Source: Kalmusia sp. IMI 367209 (lineage: Eukaryota > Ascomycota > Dothideomycetes > Pleosporales > Didymosphaeriaceae). From it: a stretch of 64,000 nt of DNA. Location of the stretch: contig JAPEUQ010000002.1 of NCBI GenBank assembly GCA_027946365.1, positions 3,410,001 through 3,474,000 of the forward strand. The letters run 5' to 3'. This document shows, piece after piece, positions 32,412 to 43,912 of this stretch (positions are counted from its first letter, which is position 1; every line of letters begins with the position of its first letter). The notes under the pieces are model-generated. The model did no database searches. It was not told where the DNA came from and saw only the letters and a program-made list of their open reading frames with translations. The position numbers were made by a program, and so were the translations under genes.

Positions 32412-34028
32412 ATGGGATCCGTACCCGAAAATCATCACGATGCCTTAGTCGTCGGCACAGGCTTTGGTGGACTCTATTCCATCTATCTGCTGAAGCAACT
32501 TGGCCTCAATGTCAAAGCCATCGAGTCCGCACCTGATGTTGGCGGAACGTGGTATTGGAATAGATACCCTGGGGCCAGGAGCGACATCCACAGTCACGTC
32601 TACCGATATTCCTGGGATAAAGAATTACTTGAGAAGTCTCCGTTTTCGCATAACTACCTGCATCAACCGGAGGTTCTGGCATACTTCCAAGAGGTGGCAA
32701 AAAAACACGAACTCTATCCCCTGATCCAATTCAACACGGAGCTAAAAGGGGCGGTCTGGGATAGCCAAGTAAATGTTTGGAGAGTCAGTACGAGCACCGA
32801 TCAGACTTTTGTCGTGCGATATTTAGTCACTGCCATCGGCATCCTTCACAATAAGAATGTCCCTGAGATCCCCGGTCTAAATGCCTTCAAAGGACAGATT
32901 GTTCACAGCGGAGCCTGGAATCCGGACATTCAATGGGAGGGTAAACGCATAGCCGTTATCGGCAGCGGTGCATCGGGCGTCCAAATCGTTAGCAGCTTGA
33001 GTGAAAAGGCCGATTCACTGACACATTTTATCCGACACGCTCAATATGTGATCCCCTCAAGATATCGAGCAATAACCCCAGAAGAGAGGGAGAGCATCAA
33101 CGAACGCTATGACAAGATTTGGGAGGACGTGTTCCTCTCGAACACAGCTTTCGGGTTCATCGAACCAGGACGCCCAACATTATCACTGGCGCCCGAAGAT
33201 CGAGAAATTGTATTTGAACGCCTATGGAAGGAAGGAAACGGCTTCAACTTTCTGTTCGGTGGTTTCTCAGATCTTGCAACAGATGAGAACGCGAACAAGG
33301 AAGCTATCAAGTTCATACATCGCAAGATCAAGGAGACAGTGAAGGATCCCAAGACAGCAGAGATCCTGACATCTTCAGACTGGTTCGCGCGCAGACCTTT
33401 GACAGATGATCATTATTACGAGCGTTTTAACCAAGACAATGTCTCCGCTGTCGACCTCAAGAAGACACCCATTTCCGAGATTACTCCTGAGGGGATCAAG
33501 ACCGCTGATGGCACGACCCATGCAGTTGACCTTATCATCTTTGCGACTGGCTTCGATGCCATCGACGGAAGTTTCACTCGACTCGACATCAGAGGACGCG
33601 ATGGCATCGAGCTGAAGAAGCACTGGGAAGCCGACGGACCAAAAACTCACGTTGGCGCCACAACCTCGAAATTCCCCAACCTTATCTTGGTAAATGGCCC
33701 AGGAGCAGTCTTCGCAAATAATCCACCCGTTGCAGAAGTAGGAGCTCAGTTAGCAAGGGATCTGATCGCCAAGGCCGAGGAAATCCGTACGAAGGAGGGT
33801 GGACTTGGCATCATCGAAAGCTCAGCGGAGGCTGAGAATGAGTGGAGACAACAAATGGACCAAGTGGCAGAAGCGACACTCTTTTCTAAGACGCCTAGTT
33901 GGTTCTTTGGGGAGAACATTCCAGGGAAGAAAGTTGCACCAAGACTTTACTTTGGAGGGATCGGAAGATTCCGTGCAGCTGTGGCTGAAGTGAAGGCAAA
34001 TGGATATAAAGGGTTTCAATTCAAATAA
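32412..34028 (+). CDS. Baeyer-Villiger-type flavin monooxygenase
   Basis: Intronless, 538 aa. The FAD Rossmann motif GTGFGG is at residues 15-20, followed by GTWYWNRYPGARSDIHSH, typical of type I Baeyer-Villiger monooxygenases. The family fingerprint FxGxxxHxxxW is present as FKGQIVHSGAW near residue 158. The NADPH Rossmann motif GSGASG follows near residue 184. FATGFDAIDGSF is the late ATG motif. Length fits the cyclohexanone/cycloalkanone monooxygenase group. The enzyme would insert oxygen next to a carbonyl or oxidise a heteroatom, using NADPH and FAD in the cytosol. The natural substrate cannot be inferred. The absence of introns contrasts with the multi-exon P450 and MFS genes beside it. 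Confidence 0.92.
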   Translation: MGSVPENHHDALVVGTGFGGLYSIYLLKQLGLNVKAIESAPDVGGTWYWNRYPGARSDIHSHVYRYSWDKELLEKSPFSHNYLHQPEVLAYFQEVAKKHELYPLIQFNTELKGAVWDSQVNVWRVSTSTDQTFVVRYLVTAIGILHNKNVPEIPGLNAFKGQIVHSGAWNPDIQWEGKRIAVIGSGASGVQIVSSLSEKADSLTHFIRHAQYVIPSRYRAITPEERESINERYDKIWEDVFLSNTAFGFIEPGRPTLSLAPEDREIVFERLWKEGNGFNFLFGGFSDLATDENANKEAIKFIHRKIKETVKDPKTAEILTSSDWFARRPLTDDHYYERFNQDNVSAVDLKKTPISEITPEGIKTADGTTHAVDLIIFATGFDAIDGSFTRLDIRGRDGIELKKHWEADGPKTHVGATTSKFPNLILVNGPGAVFANNPPVAEVGAQLARDLIAKAEEIRTKEGGLGIIESSAEAENEWRQQMDQVAEATLFSKTPSWFFGENIPGKKVAPRLYFGGIGRFRAAVAEVKANGYKGFQFK

Positions 34029-34452
34029 TTCGAGTTGGTTGCACGGAAGGTTGCATCTTGCCGTCGCGGTTCGTCTTAAGTCTTTACAATTCCACTCGCA
34101 TTTATACACGAGAAATACTGAATTTATCTACTTTCACAAATTCTCTTGCACCTATACTCCATTTCAGCGATGTCACCAACGAAGTGTCTCGAATTGTGAT
34201 GCTCTGTATATCACAGTCTTAATCAAAACCTGCATTCGTCATTAAAATAAAAGTCTCACCGATTAATTCAACATCCTTGCCACCCAACTTCTTCGATCGC
34301 ATGATTACAAGTATTTGAATACCTTAGGTCCAGTCGAGATCTAATCGCAACACCACTTAGATCAGTATCAGCACTGATATACGAGTATTCAGTCACCGCT
34401 TTCCCTCGCTGTATCAGTTGTCAACGAATGCAGCAACCGCCTATACTACTAT
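34029..34452. other. Convergent intergenic region
   Basis: This 424-bp AT-rich spacer lies between the ends of the flavin monooxygenase and alpha-xylosidase genes. It is 3' UTR-like, and nothing else is seen. Confidence 0.6.
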
Positions 34453-36966
34453 TCATAAGCTGATTGAGACCTTCGTAGCTCCAGCAGGGACCACGACCAC
34501 ACCCTCGCTTGATACTTCGCCACCATCTGCGCTGCTGACCTTCTTGTTCACAACTACTAGTTCCCAGGCGCTCTTACTTTGTCCATCAACAACCTCGACA
34601 GACAATTCCGAACCACTCGCTCTGACCTTTAGCGACTGTACATTATCGCCCAATGCTTCGTGACTCGGTACATCAATTGTTACGTCCATGCCATCTTCCA
34701 CGTTCACTAGGAGCCTAGAGCCATCCGCCCAATCGTACTCCACCTTCTCACCACCCTTGCCCATAACGATAGCACCGCCAGGCTTCAAGAGTACTGGTAA
34801 ACCGAAGAAGTCAAATTCCTCGGTCACATAGACCGGCCCGCTGCGCATTTTCTGGTCAAGGATGCTGTACCACTCGCCTTTGGGGAGGTAGTAAGTGACG
34901 TTGCCATCATCACTGAAGACCGGTGCTACTAGGAGACTGTCACCGAGCATGTATTGTTGATCAAGGTGCCAGATGGCCGGGTCTGATGGATACTCGAGGA
35001 ACATGGCTCGGAGCATAGGAACGCCGGTCTTGTGAGTGATGATGGCCTGCGAGTAAAGGTAGGGCATGAGCTGATGCTTGATGCCGACGAAGTGCTTCAA
35101 GACCTTGGACGCTTCTTCCGTCTCGTCGATTAGCCATGGCACCTTTTGTCGATTAGTTGATGATTTATCTAGCGCTGAGCGAAAGATCACGTACCCTGAA
35201 CGATGCACTTCCATGTAATCTCGAATGCGATGAGAACAACCCAAAAGCAATCCATCTCTTGAATAGCGCCGGATCTGGATTCCCCTCGAACCCACCGATG
35301 TCATGTGCCCAATATCCAAACCCACTCAGCGCAAGCGACAGACCGCCCCTCAGCGTCTCAGCCATGGCCTCAAATGTGGAATACGGATCCCCGCCCCAAT
35401 GCACAGGGAACTGCTGGCATCCTGCCGTCGCCGATCTGGCAAACAATGCAGCCTTATTCTTACCATAATTTTTCTCTAGCACCTCGAACGTAACTTTATT
35501 ATAAAGGTACGCATAGTAGTTATGCATCTTCTCTGGGTCCGAGCCATCGAAGTACACCGTATCGCCGGTCGGTATCCGCTCTCCGAAATCCGTCTTAAAT
35601 GAGTCGACACCCATATCAACGAGCTTCTGCAATTTCTCTTGGTACCACGTACACGCGTCCGGGTTTGTGAAGTCGACGAAGCCCATCCCGGCTTGCCAGA
35701 AATCATATTGCCAGACACTGCCATCGCCGCGCTTGATAAAGTACCCCTTTTCAGCTGCTTCATCGAAGATAGAGCTCTCTTGCGCGATGTACGGATTTAT
35801 CCACACGCAGATGCGGTTGCCCTTTTCTTTCATTCGACGGAGCTGGCCGGCAGCGTCGGGGAAATAGTCCTTGTCGAATTCGTAGTCGCACCATTCGAAA
35901 CCAGGCATCCAGAAACAATCAAAGTGGAAGACGCTAACGGGAATGTCGCGTTCTTTCATGCCGTCAAGAAACGAGGTGACAGTATTCTCGTCGTATTCAG
36001 TGGTGAAGGATGTACTGAGCCAGAGACCGAAAGTCCAGGCTGGAGGCAGGGCAGGCACTCCAGTGATTTTTGCATAATTAGAGAGTATAGCCTTAGGTGT
36101 GGAGCCGTAGATGAGGTATATGGATAACGATTCGCCCGGAACAGCGATATTGACCCGCGTTGTGCGCTCCGATTGGATCTCGAGCGAGACGAGACTCGAG
36201 GTTGGGATGAAGATGCCGTAGCCAGCGGAGGTGATGAAGAAGGGAATGTTCTTGTAGGTAAGTTCAGAGCCAGTGCCACCATCATCGTTCCACATATCGA
36301 TGCTTTGTCCGTTTTTTGCGAACGGGCCGAAGCGCTCACCGAGGCCGTAGACCTTGTCTCCTACACCAAGCTGGAGTTGATATGTTACCCATCGCTTTCC
36401 TTTGTTGGGATCCGTGTAGTTCGCTTTAGGATGCAGTGCCGTCGTCCCCTCTTTAATGTAACCGATCGACCGCCAGCCAAGTTTGGTTAACTGTTTCTTC
36501 TTGTGCCGAAAGCTGAGATCGAACGCTTTTGGCTGCGTATTGACCGTAGCTGATAGTTCTCCGATACTAAAGGTCAAGCTTTTGTCGTCTTTGTCAGTCT
36601 TGATGGGTGCAGCATGCTTCTCTTGGCCGTTCGGAAATAGCTCAAATTGTGGTGCCTGCGTTACGCTCTTCTGTTGCTTCCAGTGCGTTGACGACAAATA
36701 TAGGACATTGTCAATGGGCGAGCTGATGTGATGTGTCAAGGTCGGATTGTTGAGAGTATCACCGCGGAAGTTGATCGGTTTCGATGCCTGGATGTGCTAA
36801 TTAGTACGGTATACATGACGCATCGCCCTTCTGCAATCAGATGATGATGACTAACAGTAACGAAATGCAACGAGTCCTCCCTCGCCTGAGCTTTGACCGT
36901 CTCGACCGCCCAGTCGATGATGGTATCTTGGGCTGGATGCCAACAACCATGTGAAAACTTGACCAT
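34453..36966 (-). CDS. GH31 alpha-xylosidase (YicI-like)
   Basis: Three exons, right to left: 36856-36966, 35195-36787 and 34453-35142, give 797 aa. The N-terminus MVKFSHGCWHPAQDTIIDWA and the following RGDTLNNPTLTHHISSP match the fungal GH31 group close to bacterial YicI. The nucleophile motif KTDFGERIP (Asp about 437) is characteristic of alpha-xylosidases, and the acid/base lies in AHDIGGFEG (Asp about 533). HFDCFWMPGFEWCDYEFD and HGSASFR|VPWL are further GH31 landmarks; the last spans an intron. No signal peptide is visible, so it is probably intracellular, removing alpha-1,6-xylose from isoprimeverose or xyloglucan oligosaccharides that have been imported. Divergent to the MFS sugar transporter. 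Confidence 0.9.
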
Positions 36967-37867
36967 GGTGGCCGTGCAGACCTGTAATGATCTACTTGGT
37001 AGCCAGTCTAGAAGGTAGTCGTGTTTTATACAACGACCACCATCCGGTCGCTTCTTCGGTAAGGTTCCGAGCGACCCTCTGCGGTGGAGACGAAAAGCAC
37101 AACATGGCACCGGCTGAGATGTAGTGCCAGGATCCGTGCATTTTTCGAACAGTAAATGGTCTGTTTGAGTCAGTGAGCTCGCTGGGTAACCAATGGAAGT
37201 AGACTTCACGACAAGAAGCGGAGCCAGCAGCTGATAGCGTCAAGACGATATCTGTCAGATGGCTTATTGACAATACCGCAGACGCAGAACTCCGCGTTGT
37301 TCCCGAAGAGTGGTGTTCTTGGACCGGTTAAATTGCTGAAAGTCGCATGTCCAAGTGGATAACGCCCAGAAGCTAACCGAGCATCCGAATCTGGTTCGGC
37401 GGACATCCCCGCTACTGCTCTCCTCATTCCTCCGTAGTTTTCTGCTCGGCACACCTGTCTGCGGAGAATCGCGCGAGTCAACCGTTGTACAAGCGCGTCT
37501 GCCAATGACATTTCACCGGTTAAAATGGCTAAATACTACCCATTGTCCATTTTCGGTCCACATAGCCAGCCTCGTGTTTGTCCTTCAGCATCAGCACCGA
37601 GCTTTTAGAGCTCACGAAGCGGCTGCGTCTGAATCGTGCTGAGCCGAGCATGTCCCAGGCACGCAAAAGTTCCAGGCAAGCGGTCGGGGGAGCTATTTCC
37701 AGGGCACTGGATAGTCTGGGGTTCTCCAGACGGGCACTGGTGGGATAACCTATAAGTAGCGGGGGTCCTACAGGGACGATCTTTTGATATCAGCTCGATC
37801 CTACCTATTTGAACTGTGATACTCTCCACACCTTTCAACTTCTGTGGGAGTTTCTTCTTTGTCAATC
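36967..37867. promoter_or_regulatory. Divergent promoter region, alpha-xylosidase / sugar transporter
   Basis: This 0.9-kb region lies between two divergent ATGs. It holds TATAAAA on the minus strand at 37024-37030 (about 60 bp upstream of the alpha-xylosidase), TATAAG at 37751-37756 (about 115 bp upstream of the transporter) and one GGCTAAA at 37527-37533, which matches the published XlnR/Xyr1-type site. No gene is seen within it. Confidence 0.45.
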
Positions 37868-39450
37868 ATGGTTCCTGCAATCAAGAAACCGCGTGTCAAT
37901 GCTTATACGTGGGGATGTGGGCTCTTCGCAGCAGTCGGCTCCCTTCTATACGGCATTGATTCTGGTATTGTCTCGACAACCATTGCCCAGAAAGCATTCG
38001 TGGAGTACTTTGCCCCCTTTCCGCCGAGCATCAAAGGCGCCCTTGTCAGCACTTTTGGAGCAGGTTCCGTCTTCGGTGTCTTTTTTGCAGGATGGTCAGC
38101 CGACTATCTTGGACGCAAAAGAACCATCATGATTGCAGCAGTCATCGCTTTAATAGCCGGTATTATCCAAGCTGCTGCAGTTCATATTGGCATGCTCATT
38201 GCTGGACGCATCGTTGGTGGTTTCGCTGTTGGCATTATGAGTAAGTTTATAGTCCCGCCCTACTATTCGCATTAGCTGACATCCCAGACATGACCATCCC
38301 CATCTACAACTCCGAGATTGCTCCCCCTCACAAACGTGGCATGATATCCGGTCTCCATGCACAATTCGTCGGCATTGGTTTCGCATGCGCAAACTGGGTT
38401 GGCTTCGGCTGCTCGTATGCATCCGGTCAATTCCAATGGCGTTTTCCTCTGGCATTTCAATGTCTCCCAGCGATCATCGTCCTTGCCGGTATCTTCTGGC
38501 TCCCCTACTCTCCTCGTTGGTTGTTGGAACAGGACCGTGATGAGGAGGCTTACACTGTTATCAAGCGTCTTCACGGCGACGCTGGCGATGACACATTTTT
38601 CCGCGCTGAATTCACGCAGATGCGCGATCAACTGCGATTTGAGAAGAGCCAGAAACAAGCCGGTTGGAAGGACTGCTTCGCTACCAAGAGCAACAGGAAG
38701 AGGATTCTCCTTGCAGTGCTTGTGCAAGCCTTCACCCAACTCTCCGGAATTAATGTAATAAACTACTACCAAACCGACCTCTACAAAAGCCTTGGCCAGA
38801 CAGGACACAATGTTACATTGCTAGCCGGCGTGTACGGCCTTGTCGGACCCATTGCCAACGTAATTTGTCTCAAATATGTCGACACCTGGGGCCGCAAGAA
38901 GACACTCTGGATCACCGGCTTCATCATGGCGCTCGACATGGCACTCGTGATGGGTCTCAGCGGTGGATACGGAAAGTCTGACAACCAGGTTGCCAAGGGC
39001 TTTTCCATTGCGTTCATCTTCTGCTTCTCCATCATGTGAGTTCCTCACCACAGTAACTCCTTTCAGCATGCTGATCTTCATAACAGTTACTCTCTCGGCT
39101 ACAACTCCATCCACTACATCTACGTCCCCGAGATCATGACTATGAGCATCCGCTCCAAAGGCTCAGCCATCTCGGTCGTCTCCAACGTCCTCATCAATAT
39201 CGTCTTCAACCAGGTCTCACCGATCGCATTCTCAGAAGTAGGATACAAATACTACTCGCTCTTCATCTGCACCAATCTCATCGGGGCTGTGGTCGTGTTT
39301 TTCATTTTCCCTGAGACTAAAGGCAAGACCTTGGAGGAAATTGCGCATATCTTTGGTGACGAAGTTATTGTGGCAGACCTAGCTACCGTCAAGGAGAAGC
39401 TCAGAGACGAGGAAGGGCATGAATTGGAGGTTGTGGAGGACAAGAAGTGA
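37868..39450 (+). CDS. MFS sugar transporter (hexose/pentose type)
   Basis: Three exons, 37868-38240, 38288-39035 and 39087-39450, give 494 aa, with phase closing at both introns. Twelve spans are expected; visible signatures are YGIDSGIVSTT in span 1, DYLGRKRTIM after span 2, GRIVGGFAVGIM|NMTIPIYNSEIAPPHKRG spanning the first intron, LPYSPRWLLEQ, QLSGINVINYY in span 7, DTWGRKKTLW and PETKGKTLEEI. It is a plasma-membrane proton-sugar symporter of the SP family. Its divergent arrangement with an intracellular-looking alpha-xylosidase suggests uptake of xylose-containing oligosaccharide or xylose; that substrate is inference from context only. Confidence 0.88.
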
Positions 39451-40203
39451 GCTTGCAAGTTTCAAGCCTTTCCAAGGGCTGGAACGAGTCATAGAGAACA
39501 CTAGGCAATATTGCCAATGAGAAAGTCTACAGACGTATACATACCTGGCATTCTTCAACCGCCATTCGTAATCAGTACGAGGCCTCGCGCTAATCACAAT
39601 TCATACTCCCAATAAGGCGATATCGTTAGACCTCCTACTAGATGTCGACGTCCGTCACTTGTCCATCGTGCTATCCGCATTGACAATCTCAAGTTCAGAA
39701 CTTTGAGAAGGTACGAATTTCAACATTGTATGATATACTGAGTAGCACTTACTAGGAACAAAAGGAACATGTATATATTCGAATACTAACTCTCGCATCA
39801 CCACGCTATATCTCCATGCTTCGTTAAATACGTTGTAACTCAGCGAGCTACTGCATATGATCCCGCTGATTGATTTCATATACAATTAGCATCAAAAGCG
39901 CCATGAAAAAAAAAATAAAGACAACATTAGAAAGTCTCCACCGATAATCCAGTGGAAAGAGTCAAAGCTCGATTCCATGAGCGTTGAGCTAAAAACAGCC
40001 TAGTCCATCAACATTCCCCGCGATCCCCAACCCGCCCCACCTTCCTAAGTGATATCACTCTACATTCTTCAACGAGGAACATCCCAATACACTAAGAACC
40101 CCCTCCATGCGTGATCGATCGAGAGCTCTACAAACGAGCGTGTACCCGTGAGCCAAAAGAAAAAGCACCCACATCCGGTACCAACCGCCTCAACAGCGTG
40201 ACC
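39451..40203. other. Intergenic region
   Basis: This 753-bp AT-rich spacer contains an A10 run at 39906-39915. No gene is seen apart from an in-frame upstream extension (from 40111) of the acetyltransferase frame, which I treat as leader. Confidence 0.55.
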
Positions 40204-40872
40204 ATGGCCACCCCCTTCATCCGCCCCTTCAACTTCTCGACAGACCACAATGCCGGCCTGCACATCTTCTTCACCACCATGCACGCGGCCGTCTCGCAGG
40301 AGCCCTCGCGCACCATCGGGTCCTACCTCTGGTACAAGGCCTACACGTACATGACGCCGTCGACGTGCTTCGTAGTCGACGACGGCGCCGGCCGCGCTGT
40401 CGGGTACATCATCGGCACGGCGGACACGGCGTCGTTTGCGCGCCGCTGGCGGGAAACCTTCACGCCCGTGGTCGATCCGAAGCTTGTTCCGCCGCCGGGC
40501 GTGCACACGGGTGATGCGCGCATGGAGGAGGAGGGCGTCAGGCAGTTGAGGAGGGAGGTGCATGAGGGCGAGTGTAGTATGCTGCAGAGACGTGAGGCGC
40601 TCTTGGCGCAGTATCCGGCGCATTTTCATGTTGATATTTTGCCTGAGTTTCAGGGACGGGGTTGGGGGAAGGCGTTGATGAGCACGTTTTTGGGGCACGT
40701 GAGGGCATTGGGGGCGACGGGTGTGCATTTGGGTATGGTAAGGACGAATGAGAGGGCGAGGAGGTTCTACGAGAGGTTGGGCTTTTCGTTATGTACCGAG
40801 GTGTTGGATGGGGGTGTGAGCGGAGAAGTGGGCCGGCAAGATGATGCCGTCTGCTTGGTGAGGAGGCTCTGA
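40204..40872 (+). CDS. GNAT-family N-acetyltransferase
   Basis: Intronless, 222 aa from the ATG at 40204 (MATPFIRPFNFSTDHNAGL). The acetyl-CoA pyrophosphate loop QGRGWGKAL follows the strand FHVDILPEF, and the C-terminal part has the NERARRFYERLGF helix typical of GNAT motif B. An insertion of about 40 residues precedes the motif A strand (RWRETFTPVVDPKLVPPPG...), a feature of fungal GNATs resembling bacterial OGA C-terminal acetyltransferase-like proteins. Substrate unknown. Translation could begin at an upstream in-frame ATG, but that segment lacks GNAT features. Confidence 0.82.
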   Translation: MATPFIRPFNFSTDHNAGLHIFFTTMHAAVSQEPSRTIGSYLWYKAYTYMTPSTCFVVDDGAGRAVGYIIGTADTASFARRWRETFTPVVDPKLVPPPGVHTGDARMEEEGVRQLRREVHEGECSMLQRREALLAQYPAHFHVDILPEFQGRGWGKALMSTFLGHVRALGATGVHLGMVRTNERARRFYERLGFSLCTEVLDGGVSGEVGRQDDAVCLVRRL

Positions 40873-41112
40873 GGGGGCTTGGTGGAGAGTTGGATAGGAT
40901 GTATACCCCAATTCAATAGTCAATTTGCTATGTCGAAGGTTTTATATACATCAGTCGTCAATCGTAATTGTTTTTGTAAATTTAGTGGATATTGTAGATT
41001 CGGTCATGCTCCAGCAACACCGCCTCAACGCGCATTCTCGTAAAGAGCGAATGAAGGGAAACCTCGTCTTACAGTCTCACATGCTACACTAGTCCTCATA
41101 ACAATATATCGC

Positions 41113-43912
41113 TTACAGTCTAGAGAGTCCAGTGATCTCGCGCGGCGCATGGTAGGTTGGCACCTTCATGTCAAGGGCTGAGCCAGAGTAGCCAAGGTCC
41201 TCAGCGGTGAGCACAGCACACTTCTCGCCGATGAGCAGCGCAGTTGAGTACGTGTTACAGCCAACATTGTCCTAGAGGGAAGCGGTAATTAACAAAAGTT
41301 CGTAGGCAATCAAGGGGCTGACTTACCGGGCAGATAGACAGATCAGCAACCTTGAGGTTCTTGACGCCGTGTACGTTCAAGCGCTCATCAAGCACACCGT
41401 GCTTGACGATCGAGTTGCCTTCCTTTGGCGCCATAGAGCAGGTTCCCAAAGAGTGCCAGGTAGTTTCGACGTGTCCTAAGTCTGTCAGCCAAGGGATATA
41501 GGGCACAGAATTTGGATTGCATACGCTTGACCCAGTCTTCGATGTGCTTGATGTCTTCATTGGAATACTTCAAGTCTTCCTGGATATCTTGCGAATTCGA
41601 GTTGAGGAAGGAAGGCTCTGGGGCGCGACCCTTCTTAACAGGCATGCTCCAAGAACCGTGTTGGATGCCTGCCGTGACGTTGCCGGGTAGAGCATACTGA
41701 TATAGATTAATTCCTATGCAATACAATAATAACTAGAATGAAAAAGCAGAAACATGGTACATACAGCATTCGTGGTAGCCAGATCCATGTCGTTGGCACG
41801 AGCAGGGCTATCGAACGAATAGAAGGGGTGCATGGCCTGGACTTCTCCTGCATATGCATCCATTCTTCGAGCCGTCTCACGAGACTTGATATATCCCCAG
41901 ACCATTGGAGCTATTATATGAAAGCATTGGTCAGTCGAATTCAGCAGATGTGTAGAGAGGTCACGCACCCATATCTCTCTTATCGTTCATGAAGCCCGCA
42001 TCGAAATCTGGAGCATCGTAGGGGTTGGGAGAGACAATGTGGGTCGAGCCACGCGAGAACGGATATTCTAAGAAATGGAACATGGTGAAAAATTTCCCAG
42101 GTGGCATGAGCATCTAAGCAATGTCAGAACTTAGCATCAAACACGGGACATGATGATACTCACATGGTCACCGAACCAACCGGCAATAACGGCTGTGGCT
42201 CTACGTTAGCATTGTCACTTTGAGAAGGGAGGGAATGAAGCTTACAGTAATGCATGACCGGCTTATCGGGCTTGTCCTTGAAGTAGCTGTCCCAACCAGA
42301 CCTAAACTCTTTGCAAGGCCATGAGTCCATCTCCTTCAGCTCCTCTTCTGTTGGCCTTACTTTCACGCCAGCTTCGATACCATTGGTCGCTAAGGGACCT
42401 GTACCGTTGAGGTTCCATTGATTAAACACTTGTTCTTGCACCTTTGGATCGCCTCGGACGAAGTCATCAAAAGACTCAACATGCGGCTTAGCGCGGAAGA
42501 CGGAGAACGTCTGTAGCCTGTTAGTAGAGTGTTCAATCCATAATTAGCTTATACGTACCAAATAGTGATCCTGGAAGTTCAGACCAACACCAGGAAGGTC
42601 GACAAGCGGCTTGACGCCAGCCTTGCGGAGTTTCTCTGGATCCCCAATGCCGCTTCTCTGCAAGATCAATGGCGAGCTGAGAGTACCACCAGAGACAATG
42701 ATCTGTTTCCGAGCTCTGTAGACCTTGCTCTGCTGCTGGCTCGGATGAAGGGGCTTAGTCGGCACAGTCTTGACGCCGACTGCCTTACCACCCTCGATGA
42801 TAACCTTGTCGACTTTGGTGTTGACGGCCAAATGCAAGTTCTGGTGAACGGCACGGGTGCTATGAATGTATCCATGTGCGGAATCTGAGCGACGTCCGGT
42901 ATCCCGGTTGATCCACTTGAGCCAATGTTCAGCACCATGACCGGTAACCAAATCCTGGAGATCATCTGTCGTCGGAATACCTTGGGACTCGCTAGCGCGC
43001 AAGAAGTCCTCTTTGATTGGGTAAGTATAATTGCCGAACGAGACCTTAATAGGTCCCTCAAAGCCATGGATATCACGGTTGTTGCAAGAGCGCTAGTGGT
43101 GCTGTTAGCTCTATATAGGAGAGATATTAGGGGACCGTCGTCTTACTTGGTAGGTCTCATGCTTCTTCATCAACGGAATGAGCTCCTTCGTGGTCCAGCC
43201 CTTTGCTTGGAAATCATCGTAGTCTGAAGCGGATGCACGAGTGTACATCTGGATTTTGGTTAGCGAGACTCGCTCAGACAGGAGCCTATATTTACCATGA
43301 AGTTAATTGATGATCCGCCACCCAAGATGTGCGCACACGGCACAACCGCCCGTCGTCCATCGAGCCATTCTGAAGGTCGCGAGTAGTAGAAAGAGGCAGT
43401 CTTGCTGTCCAATTTCATATTACGGGGGTAAATACCCGGTCGGAAGACCCTTTGTCGGTAAGCTTGAGTCGTTACGCCGAAAGGAGATGTGCTGACCATG
43501 GGTTATTAAGGTTACTCTCCCCACCTTCGATGAGAAGGACTTGGAGGTTATCTAAGCCGCGTATCGATAGTTAGTAGAGATTTTGATTGCTCGCATATAA
43601 GGATCATGATAGAGACTGCCCATGCACTAAAACGCAAAGAGCCCCCGAAAGAATTGTTGTTTTCATTGTACCGAGCGCGTGGGGTTGATCAATTGCATCA
43701 TGCAAGAGTATAATTTGACTTACGGTCAAGATTGGCCAATCGTCCAGCGACGACACATCTACATTTTGTTCAGTGCACATCGAGCTGTTATGTGAGCGAT
43801 ACATACCCGCACGACCCTCCACCACACACGATGATATCAACCTGGAAGAAATAACTTGTGAGAAAGCGCCACCATGCGGCCAATAAATCATACCTCGTCT
43901 GGAATCGTCATC
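41113..43912 (-). CDS. AOX1: Peroxisomal alcohol (methanol) oxidase, GMC family
   Basis: Fourteen exons, right to left: 43895-43912, 43807-43841, 43724-43758, 43497-43551, 43296-43449, 43147-43248, 42559-43092, 42246-42510, 42164-42198, 41969-42113, 41765-41910, 41525-41696, 41327-41475 and 41113-41271. They sum to 2004 nt (667 aa), with every phase matching. The product starts [19 protein letters not shown] (FAD dinucleotide motif) and continues with [26 protein letters not shown] and NRDTGRRSD, closely matching yeast alcohol oxidase, which is about 660 aa. The catalytic His lies in [10 protein letters not shown] and the Asn in [12 protein letters not shown]. It ends in -SRL, a PTS1 signal. 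The enzyme oxidises methanol and short alcohols to aldehyde and H2O2 in peroxisomes. Symbol follows Pichia usage (not the alternative oxidase). Confidence 0.93.

Noticed and set aside
24967..34028. Classical secondary-metabolite cluster
   Set aside because: No polyketide synthase, peptide synthetase, terpene synthase or pathway regulator lies within the region.
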